From the NCBI GenBank assembly GCA_900470095.1, contig UBZM01000067.1:1-35092 (forward strand): a DNA stretch of 35,092 bases. Reading direction: 5' to 3'. The stretch is from Hyphomicrobiales bacterium (GTDB lineage Bacteria; Pseudomonadota; Alphaproteobacteria; Rhizobiales; Beijerinckiaceae). The notes under the pieces were generated by a model. It was not told the origin of the DNA. It saw nothing but the letters and a program-made list of their open reading frames with translations, and ran no database searches. The position numbers were made by a program, and so were the translations under genes. Below, piece by piece: positions 7,921 to 15,119 of the stretch (positions within the stretch are counted from its first letter, which is position 1; each line of letters begins with the position of its first letter).

Positions 7921-8952
7921 ATGCCGAAAATGATCAATAAAATTGCTGCGCTCGGGATCGCCGCCGCCGCACTCGCCGTATTTGCGGGTCCGGCCTCGGC
8001 ACAGGCGACGCTCGATACCGTGAAGAAGCGTGGCAAGGTCCTTTGCGGTGTTTCGCCAAGTTCCGCCGGCTACTCCTACGCTGACGACAAGGGCGTGCGT
8101 CAGGGATTCGATACGGATGTTTGTCGTGCAGTGTCGTCTGCAGTGTTCGGCGCGCCCGACAAGGTCGAATTCGTCCCGCTCAACACCAATATCCGCTTCC
8201 AGGCCCTGCAGTCCGGCGAGATCGACGTGTTGTCGCGCCAGACGACCATGACCTTCTCGCGTGACAACTCGCTCGGGCTCGATTTCGCGCCGATCGTTTT
8301 CTATGACGGCCAGGGCTTGATGGTCTCGACCAAGCTCGGGGTGAAGAGCGCGTCGGAACTCTCGCAGGCAGCGATCTGCCTGCTGCCCGGCACGACGACG
8401 CTCCAGAACCTCGAGGACTATTTCAAGCCGCGCAACATCAAGTACGAGGCCGTCGTCTTCGAGGACAATAACGAGTGGCGCAACGCCTTCTTCTCGGGCC
8501 GCTGCGACGTCATCACCACCGACCGCTCCGACCTTGCTTCGGTGCGCGCCGTTGCGAATGATCCCAAGCAGTTCGTCATCCTGCCCGAGACGATCTCGAA
8601 GGAGCCGCTCGCGCCCGTCGTTCGCCAGAACGACAGCAACTGGCGGGACATCGTCTCCTGGTCGGTCAATACGCTGATCGCGGCTGAGGAATACGGCATC
8701 ACCCAGGCCAATGTCGACGAGCAGCTCAAGAGCAAGGATCCCGAAATCCAGCGCATGCTGGGAGTCAATGGCGATCTCGGCAAGATGCTGAATCTCGACA
8801 ACAAATGGGCCTATAACATCATCAAGCAGAACGGCAATTACGGCGAAATCTTCGAGCGCAGCCTGGGCGAGAAGACGGCGCTTGGCCTGAGCCGCGGCCC
8901 CAACCAGCTCTGGAACAAGGGCGGCCTGCTCTATTCGCCACCGTTCCGGTGA
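7921..8952 (+). CDS. aapJ: General L-amino-acid ABC transporter, periplasmic binding protein
   Basis: A periplasmic polar amino-acid binding protein of the AapJ/BztA family, 343 aa, close to the family length. A Sec signal peptide ends near GPASA (residue 27). The motif LDTVKKRGKVLCGVSPSSAG and the following GFDTDVCRAVSSAVFG, LNTNIRFQALQSGEIDVLSR and NDSNWRDIVSW segments are typical, as is the C-terminal NQLWNKGGLLYSPPFR. The ATG follows the ribosome site AGGGGAG (7908-7914) by six bases. It heads a probable operon with two permease genes; a strong hairpin separates it from aapQ. The family takes up a broad range of L-amino acids in Rhizobium; that specificity is known for the family, not shown here. 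Confidence 0.93.
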   Translation: MPKMINKIAALGIAAAALAVFAGPASAQATLDTVKKRGKVLCGVSPSSAGYSYADDKGVRQGFDTDVCRAVSSAVFGAPDKVEFVPLNTNIRFQALQSGEIDVLSRQTTMTFSRDNSLGLDFAPIVFYDGQGLMVSTKLGVKSASELSQAAICLLPGTTTLQNLEDYFKPRNIKYEAVVFEDNNEWRNAFFSGRCDVITTDRSDLASVRAVANDPKQFVILPETISKEPLAPVVRQNDSNWRDIVSWSVNTLIAAEEYGITQANVDEQLKSKDPEIQRMLGVNGDLGKMLNLDNKWAYNIIKQNGNYGEIFERSLGEKTALGLSRGPNQLWNKGGLLYSPPFR

Positions 8953-8988
8953 TCACAGCCACCGTGCGTTCCCTCGATTGAACTGAGA

Positions 8989-9015
8989 CCGCCGGCAGCG
9001 CTCCGTTGCCGGCGG
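8989..9015 (+). promoter_or_regulatory. Strong hairpin between aapJ and aapQ
   Basis: Arms ccgccggca (8989-8997) and tgccggcgg (9007-9015) pair perfectly, and three more pairs (one G-U) can extend the stem to 12 bp with a 3-nt loop. There is no T-tract after it. Such hairpins after binding-protein genes commonly protect the upstream mRNA so that binding protein outnumbers permease; that role is an inference from position. Confidence 0.55.
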
Positions 9016-9037
9016 CCCTCCAGCCCGGGACAGCTCG

Positions 9038-10210
9038 ATGGCTTCCTCTGCATCCAGTCCGGTGCGGCTGCTCTATGACGTGCGCGTGCGCGCCGTGCTC
9101 TATCAGGTCGTCGCCGTGGCCCTCGTCGTCGGTGTCGGGCTCTATCTGTTCGGCAATGTCTCGCGCAAGCTGGCGGAACAGAATATCGCGACCGGCTTTG
9201 CCTATCTCTCGCGGCCCGCCGGCTTCGTCATCAGTCAGTCCTTCATCAGCTATGATTCCGGCGATACTTACGCGCGTGCCCTGCTCGTCGGCATCTTCAA
9301 CACGATCTGGGTGTCGATTTTCGCAGTTACCCTTTCGACGCTGATCGGACTGGTTGTCGGCATCGCCCGGCTGTCGCGCAATCCTCTGCTGTCCTTTCTG
9401 GCGCTGATCTATGTCGAGGCGCTGCGCAACGTACCGCTGCTTCTGTACCTCTTCCTGTGGTACGCGCTCATCGTCGCGGTCTTCCCGCCTGTGCGCGAAG
9501 CCTGGCAGCCATTGCCCGAGGTCTTCCTGAGCAATGGCGGCCTGATTGTTCCGTCGCTGCGCTGGTCATCCGCGCATACCGGCGTCCTCGCAGCGGTGAT
9601 CCTCGGTATCGCGCTGGCATTCGTCGTGGCATCCAGGCTGCGCAACCGACGCGTCGCCTCCGGACAGAACCAGACGGGATGGCCGCTCATCCTCGCCGCC
9701 CTTCTTGGCCCTCCCCTGCTGGCGATCCTGCTGCTGCAGCCTGATTTCGTGATCAATTGGCCGGAAAAGGGCCGGTTCCGCATCACGGGCGGCGTTCAGG
9801 TCACCCCGGAATTCACGGCATTGCTGGTCGGGCTCGGCCTTTCCGCCTCGGCCGGAATTGCGGAGATCGTGCGCGCCGGCATCCTTTCGGTCGGGCGCGG
9901 CCAATGGGAAGCGGCGCGTGCTGTAGGATTGCATGACCGCCAGACCATGCGGCTGGTCGTGCTGCCGCAGGCGCTGCGCGTGATCGTGCCCCCGCTGACC
10001 AGTTCCTATCTGTCGACGTTCAAGAACTCGTCGCTCGCCATCGCCATCGGCTATCCCGATCTCGTGATGGTTTCCAACACCACGATGAACCAGACTGGGC
10101 AGGCGATCGAGGGCATCGCCATCTTCATGCTGGTCTATCTCAGCATGTCGATCACGATCTCCCTGTTCATGAACTGGTACAACGCCCGCGTCGCGCTGGT
10201 GGAGCGCTGA
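9038..10210 (+). CDS. aapQ: General L-amino-acid ABC transporter permease
   Basis: An inner-membrane permease of the HisMQ/AapQ type, 390 aa. Hydrophobic helices start near residue 20, and the cytoplasmic EAA loop reads EIVRAGILSVGRGQWEAA at about residues 275-292, the contact site for the ATPase. The segment VLPQALRVIVPPLTSSYLS is also standard. AapQ proteins are longer than ordinary amino-acid permeases because of inserted periplasmic segments, and this one has that extra length. The ATG at 9038 lies after a modest GGGA ribosome site. The next gene, aapM, starts one base after the stop, so the two are translationally linked and probably form a heterodimer. Confidence 0.93.
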   Translation: MASSASSPVRLLYDVRVRAVLYQVVAVALVVGVGLYLFGNVSRKLAEQNIATGFAYLSRPAGFVISQSFISYDSGDTYARALLVGIFNTIWVSIFAVTLSTLIGLVVGIARLSRNPLLSFLALIYVEALRNVPLLLYLFLWYALIVAVFPPVREAWQPLPEVFLSNGGLIVPSLRWSSAHTGVLAAVILGIALAFVVASRLRNRRVASGQNQTGWPLILAALLGPPLLAILLLQPDFVINWPEKGRFRITGGVQVTPEFTALLVGLGLSASAGIAEIVRAGILSVGRGQWEAARAVGLHDRQTMRLVVLPQALRVIVPPLTSSYLSTFKNSSLAIAIGYPDLVMVSNTTMNQTGQAIEGIAIFMLVYLSMSITISLFMNWYNARVALVER

Positions 10211-10211
10211 G

Positions 10212-11333
10212 ATGGTCAGCGCCACCGAAATGGAAACACTCAACCTGGTGCGGGCAGACCTGCCGCCACCACGCGGGCGCGAATGGACCGCCCGGTTGAA
10301 GCCCTTTCTGGGCACGCCGATCAATGCCGTCATCACCCTGGCCTGCCTGTGGCTGATCTATCGCCTGGTTACGGGAGCCTGGGGCTGGCTCGTGACGCGC
10401 GCGGTGCTCGAAGGCGGGCCCCAGGCGTGCAAGGTCGGAGCCGGGGCTTGCTGGCCGTTCCTGGCGGCGAAGCTGCGGTTCATGATCTTCGGCTTCTACC
10501 CTTACGACGAACACTGGCGGCCGGCCTTTGCGGTGGTCCTGTTCCTCGGTGCCATGATCGTTTCGATGATCCCGCGCTTCTGGTCGCGGCGGCTGCTTTG
10601 GCTCTGGCTGGCCGTGCCGGTGATCTGCGGTGTGCTGATGTATGGCGGCGTGTTCGGCCTGCCTGTCGTCAGCACCACGAACTGGGGTGGCCTGCCGCTC
10701 TCCTTCATGCTGTCTTCGGTCGGCTTGGCGTTCGGTTTCCCCCTGGGTGTCGTGCTGGCGCTGGCACGCAGTTCGAAACTGCCGGCCATTCAGGTCATCG
10801 CCATTATCTTCATCGAGGTCGTCCGCGGCGTTCCGTTGGTTTCGATCCTGTTCATGGCCTCGGTGATGCTGCCGCTGTTCATGCCGGACGGGCTCACGGT
10901 CGACAAGCTGCTGCGGGCACAGGTCGCGATCATCATCTTCGCCGGAGCCTATATCGCGGAAACCGTCAGGGGCGGACTGCAAGCGGTCTCGAAAGGCCAG
11001 CACGAAGCGGCTGCAGCGCTCGGGCTCGGCTACTGGCTGTCGATGCGCAAGATCATCCTGCCGCAGGCGCTGAAGATCGTGATCCCGCCGCTCGTCAATA
11101 TCTTCATCGGCTTCTTCCAGGACACCACGCTGGTCACCATCATCGGCCTCCTCGACTTTCTCGATACGGTTCGTGCATCGCTGCGGGACCCGAACTGGCA
11201 GGGTATCGCCGTAATCGAGGGATATGTGTTTGCCGCTCTGGTCTATGCCCTGTTCAGCTATGGCATGGGGTCCTATAGCCGGTTCCTTGAGCGTCGACTC
11301 AAGACCGATCACGATCGCAGTCCGGCCCACTGA
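10212..11333 (+). CDS. aapM: General L-amino-acid ABC transporter permease
   Basis: The second permease subunit, 373 aa, of the AapM/BztC type. After a cytoplasmic N-terminus come several transmembrane helices and the EAA loop ETVRGGLQAVSKGQHEAA at about residues 250-267, followed by LPQALKIVIPPLVNIFIGFF. The start is set by the close junction with aapQ (TGA-G-ATG). In most rhizobia the ATPase gene aapP follows directly; here the next gene is an FAD oxidase and no ABC ATPase with a Walker A motif is found anywhere in the window. The transporter would therefore need an ATPase encoded elsewhere. Confidence 0.93.
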   Translation: MVSATEMETLNLVRADLPPPRGREWTARLKPFLGTPINAVITLACLWLIYRLVTGAWGWLVTRAVLEGGPQACKVGAGACWPFLAAKLRFMIFGFYPYDEHWRPAFAVVLFLGAMIVSMIPRFWSRRLLWLWLAVPVICGVLMYGGVFGLPVVSTTNWGGLPLSFMLSSVGLAFGFPLGVVLALARSSKLPAIQVIAIIFIEVVRGVPLVSILFMASVMLPLFMPDGLTVDKLLRAQVAIIIFAGAYIAETVRGGLQAVSKGQHEAAAALGLGYWLSMRKIILPQALKIVIPPLVNIFIGFFQDTTLVTIIGLLDFLDTVRASLRDPNWQGIAVIEGYVFAALVYALFSYGMGSYSRFLERRLKTDHDRSPAH

Positions 11334-11378
11334 CCGGACTGCCTCGCTCCTCCTGCGACAAGAGCCTTGCTGGGCATC

Positions 11379-12656
11379 ATGCTGACCTATCCCGATACCT
11401 TCTATGCCCGCACCGCCGCCACGACGAACAAGAGGGCCCCGCTGCAGGGCCGCATCGAGGTCGATACCTGCATCATTGGCGGCGGGCTCGCCGGGCTCAC
11501 CTGCGCCTATGAATTAGCCCGGGCCGGACGCTCGGTCGCGGTGCTGGAAGCCGAGGCGGTCGGCTGGGGCGCATCGGGGCGCAATGGCGGTTTCGTCAGC
11601 CCCGGCTATGCCCGCAGCCATTCTTCGATCGCAAGCGCCATTGGTGAGGCCAAGGCGAACGAACTCCATGGCCTCTCGATCGAGGGCATGCGCATCGTCT
11701 CCGACAACATTCGCGACCTCGCCATCGCCGGTGCCGATCCCCGGCCGGGCAGGATCAGCGTCGTGCGCTATGACAGCGGCGACAGTCTCGCTCGGGCTCG
11801 CGACCAGTTGGCGCGGGATCACGGCTACACCGTCGACTTCTGGCCGACCGCGCAGGTTCGCGAGGTGCTTCGTTCGCCGAAGTACCACCAGGCCCTGTTT
11901 GATCCTCATTCCTTCCACATCCATCCGCTGAACTACGTACGCGCCCTGGCGGACGCCATCGAAACGCTGGGAGGGCGAATCATCGAGGGATCGCGCGTTG
12001 TCTCGGCCGAGCTCTCCGGTCCCGAGAAACGCCTGGTCACCGCATCGGGAGAGCTGCGCGCCCGGCAGGTCGTGATCGCCTGCGGCGGCTATACCGACAG
12101 CCTCGTGCCGAAGCTGCGCTCGAGCCAGTTGCCGATCGCGACCTATGTGCTGACGACCGAGGCAGCGCCGGAGCTGATCGCCAAGGCCATCGGGACGCGC
12201 GCTGCGATCAGCGATGACCGTCGTGCCGGGGATTATTATCGCATCGTCGAGGATGGCCAGCGCCTGCTCTGGGGCGGCCGCATCACCACCCGCACCAGCG
12301 AGCCGCGCGATCTCGCCGCCCTGTTGCGCCGGACCATGATCTCGACCTATCCCGAGCTCGAAGCACTGAAGGTCGAGATCGCATGGTCGGGCCTGATGTC
12401 CTATGCGCGGCATCTGATGCCGCAGATTGGCCAGCTCGGCCCGAATGTCTGGCACTGCCTCGGCTTTGGCGGACATGGGCTCAACACCACCGCGATCGGC
12501 GGTCGCGTCATTGCCGAGGCCATTCTCGGAACCAGCGATCGCCATCGTCTGTTCGCGCCCTTCGGCCTCGTCTGGAACGGTGGCATATTCGGCACCGTCG
12601 CTGTCCAGGCGACCTATTGGCGCTATCAGATGATGGATTGGCTGCGCGAGCGTTGA
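11379..12656 (+). CDS. FAD-dependent oxidoreductase, DAO family (PuuB-like)
   Basis: A 425-aa flavoprotein of the D-amino-acid-oxidase-like (DAO) superfamily, likely oxidising an amine or amino acid. The dinucleotide-binding motif IIGGGLAGLTCAYELARAG is at about residues 32-50, followed by WGASGRNGGF, the segment typical of gamma-glutamylputrescine oxidase and related enzymes. The C-terminal FAD contact GFGGHGLNTTAIGG is also present. I start at ATG 11379 (MLTYPDTFYA), since relatives begin in this way; the TTG at 11367 is an alternative. It lies 45 bp after aapM on the same strand, so it may be part of the same transcript and act on an imported substrate. The substrate is not known. Confidence 0.87.
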   Translation: MLTYPDTFYARTAATTNKRAPLQGRIEVDTCIIGGGLAGLTCAYELARAGRSVAVLEAEAVGWGASGRNGGFVSPGYARSHSSIASAIGEAKANELHGLSIEGMRIVSDNIRDLAIAGADPRPGRISVVRYDSGDSLARARDQLARDHGYTVDFWPTAQVREVLRSPKYHQALFDPHSFHIHPLNYVRALADAIETLGGRIIEGSRVVSAELSGPEKRLVTASGELRARQVVIACGGYTDSLVPKLRSSQLPIATYVLTTEAAPELIAKAIGTRAAISDDRRAGDYYRIVEDGQRLLWGGRITTRTSEPRDLAALLRRTMISTYPELEALKVEIAWSGLMSYARHLMPQIGQLGPNVWHCLGFGGHGLNTTAIGGRVIAEAILGTSDRHRLFAPFGLVWNGGIFGTVAVQATYWRYQMMDWLRER

Positions 12657-12955
12657 GCGCAAGCGGTCGCAGCTCCGGCGCGCCCCTGATCGCAAAATCA
12701 GCCCCGCGTGACCGAGAGCGACCGTTTTGGCGCGGACAAGCGCTGAGCTCGCAAGGATTGCGGTGTCGGAGCACAGATTCAGGCTCGGTCGCCCCCGAGG
12801 AATGAGCCGATAGAAGCAGCCATGCGCCGCTTCTTTACGGCCTCCTCTCCACGTCATACGCTCCAGACGCCGGGGAGCCGTACATGACCTTTTTGCAAGC
12901 GGGCGTGGGGTACAGCATTCGTCGTTCGAGACGGGGCTGTTTACTATCATCCCGC
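12657..12955. other. Gene-free interval before the hydrolase lipoprotein
   Basis: About 299 bases without a convincing gene or strong inverted repeat. The frame of the next gene is open from 12884, but that extension is basic and would bury its lipoprotein signal, so I treat it as leader sequence. Confidence 0.5.
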
Positions 12956-14095
12956 ATGCGTTGGACGGCGATCGCCGGCGCGATCATCGCCGCGGCGCTT
13001 GCGGGCGCCTGCGCCTCACGGCCCGAAACGGGGTTCCTGGCCCCAGTTGCAGTAGCAGATGCAGGGTCGACCTCGCACACGATCCTGGTCGCCACCACAC
13101 GCCAGCGCGACGATCGGCCCGGCACGCTCTTCAACGGCGAGCGCGCGATGCCGCTCGATTTCGCCAAGATCGAGGTGTCCGTTCCGCCAACGCACACACC
13201 CGGCGAGATCGAATGGGCCTCGACGGCTCCTGGCGATCCGAGGACCAATTTCGTCGTGCGCCAGGCCGGTTATCTCGACGGAGAGCAGGCCTTCGTCAGG
13301 TCCCTCAATGCCCAGCTCGCCCTGCGCCCGCGCGGCAGCCGCAACGTCGTGCTCTTCATCCATGGCTACAACACCATGTTCGCGGAAGGGCTCTACCGCT
13401 TCGCCCAGGTGGTGCACGATTCCCAGGCGCCTGCCGTGCCGGTGCTGTTCACCTGGGCATCGCGCGGGGCGTTGACGCAATACGTCTATGACTCGAACAG
13501 CGCGACGGCGGCACGCGACAACCTGGAACGGACGATCCGACTGCTCCTGGCCAGCAATGCCGAGAAGGTCAGTATCCTGGCCCACTCGATGGGCAACTGG
13601 GTCACCGTCGAAGCCCTGCGCCAGATCAAGATTTCCGGCGAACTCTCCGGCGCCGGGAAGATCGGTATGGTCATTCTTGCCGCGCCCGATATCGACATCG
13701 ACGTCTTCAAGACTCAGATGCGGCGCTTTGGAAAACCTAAGAGGCCGTTCTTCATCGTGCTCTCCAAGGATGACAAGGCGCTTGGTGCCTCGAGCTTCAT
13801 TGCCGGCGGCCAGGGCCGCGTCGGAGATGCCCAAAACGCAGAGGAACTGGCGGAGCTTGGCGCCGTTGTCGTCGACATGACCGAGGTCAAGGCCAATGAT
13901 TCAAGCAATCACGGCAAGTTCGCGCAATTGGCGGAGATCGCGCCCCAACTGAAGAGCACCCTGGAGCGCGGCGTTGGCAGGCAGACACACGCGACCGAAA
14001 ATGCGCGGGAGGCCCTGGGCGACTCGCTCGAAGCGATCGTCTCGGTGCCACTCAAGATTCTTGGCGCACCGATCAAGATCATCACGGGGCGATGA
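12956..14095 (+). CDS. Alpha/beta-hydrolase lipoprotein, DUF900 family
   Basis: A 379-aa predicted lipoprotein with an esterase-like alpha/beta-hydrolase fold (DUF900, PF05990). The signal peptide MRWTAIAGAIIAAALAGAC gives lipidated Cys19. The region LVATTRQRDD is typical of the family start, and VVLFIHGYNTMF (His136) is the oxyanion-hole loop. The nucleophile elbow AHSMGNW places Ser211; Asp245 in AAPDIDIDVF and His319 in SSNHGKF are the likely triad partners. I start at ATG 12956, which begins the signal peptide. It is flanked by unrelated genes on the same strand. Its natural substrate is unknown in the family as far as I can say. Confidence 0.85.
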   Translation: MRWTAIAGAIIAAALAGACASRPETGFLAPVAVADAGSTSHTILVATTRQRDDRPGTLFNGERAMPLDFAKIEVSVPPTHTPGEIEWASTAPGDPRTNFVVRQAGYLDGEQAFVRSLNAQLALRPRGSRNVVLFIHGYNTMFAEGLYRFAQVVHDSQAPAVPVLFTWASRGALTQYVYDSNSATAARDNLERTIRLLLASNAEKVSILAHSMGNWVTVEALRQIKISGELSGAGKIGMVILAAPDIDIDVFKTQMRRFGKPKRPFFIVLSKDDKALGASSFIAGGQGRVGDAQNAEELAELGAVVVDMTEVKANDSSNHGKFAQLAEIAPQLKSTLERGVGRQTHATENAREALGDSLEAIVSVPLKILGAPIKIITGR

Positions 14096-14261
14096 GCCAC
14101 TATCGGCACCGCCGCGGGATCAGGACGTCAGAATACGAGTGCACATAACGTCCGTTCGGAGACGAGCTGCGCGCTGCGGCTCAGCGGCGCTATCGATGGG
14201 CAGCGAGCCGTCGATCTGATATCGCCTGCGGCGCCCGCCCCCGCGAACCTCGTTCCCGTTG

Positions 14262-15113
14262 ATGACCTCCCGCACCGCGACCCTCACCGGCTTTGGCGCC
14301 GTCCTGCTCTGGTCGACACTGGCGCTGTTCACCGCCATGTCGGGTCGCATACCGCCGTTCCAGCTCGTCGGCATGACGTTTGCCATCGGCAGCGTGCTGA
14401 TCCTCTGCATCACCGCCGCACGCGGGCAACTGCGCCGGGCTCGGCCGACCTGGGGCTCATTCGCGCTTGGCCTCTACGGTCCCTTCGGCGACACCGCTCT
14501 CTACTATGCCGCGGTCAAGACCGCGCCGCCGGCCGAGGCCAACCTGATCCACTATCTCTGGCCGTTGCTGATCGTGCTTTTTGCTGCGCTGCTGCCGGGC
14601 GGCGGCCTGAAGCTGCGGCATCTGATCGGGGCCTTGATCGGGCTCGCCGCGACTGCGCTGTTGATCTCGGGTGGGCTCGGTGCGGGCGGCGAGCTCTCGC
14701 TCGGACACGGGCTCGCTGCGCTTGGCGCCTTCGTCTGGGCAAGCTACTCGGTCCTGTCACGCCGATTTGCCGAGGTGCCGTCCGAAAGCCTTGGCGTTAC
14801 CCTGCTTGGCTGCGCTGCGGCCGCTTTTGCGTGCCACGCAGCCTTCGAGACGACGCTCTGGTCGCTAACAACAGTTGAATGGGCGGGCGCGCTCGGGCTC
14901 GGCCTCGGCTCGATCGGGCTGGCCTTCATCTGTTGGGATATCGGCATGAAGCGCGGCGACGTCGCCTTCCTCGGTGTCGCTTCCTATGCCGCACCGGTGC
15001 TCTCCACCCTCATCCTCGTGATCACGGGCTATGCGGCCGCGAGCTGGCTGCTCGCGGCGTCCTGCGCTCTGATCGTGGCCGGGGCGCTGGTTGCGAGTTC
15101 GCGCAAGGCCTGA
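14262..15113 (+). CDS. EamA/DMT-superfamily exporter, YddG-like
   Basis: A 283-aa inner-membrane protein with about ten hydrophobic helices and two EamA halves. The N-terminus TATLTGFGAVLLWSTLALFTA and the PPAEANLIHYLWPLLIVLF segment resemble the aromatic amino-acid exporter YddG, so export of amino acids is the most likely role. Other DMT proteins export varied metabolites, so the specificity is an inference. I choose ATG 14262; a TTG sits directly before it. It is followed at six bases by the convergent TIGR02302 gene, leaving no room for separate terminators. Confidence 0.85.
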   Translation: MTSRTATLTGFGAVLLWSTLALFTAMSGRIPPFQLVGMTFAIGSVLILCITAARGQLRRARPTWGSFALGLYGPFGDTALYYAAVKTAPPAEANLIHYLWPLLIVLFAALLPGGGLKLRHLIGALIGLAATALLISGGLGAGGELSLGHGLAALGAFVWASYSVLSRRFAEVPSESLGVTLLGCAAAAFACHAAFETTLWSLTTVEWAGALGLGLGSIGLAFICWDIGMKRGDVAFLGVASYAAPVLSTLILVITGYAAASWLLAASCALIVAGALVASSRKA

Positions 15114-15119
15114 AAGCGC

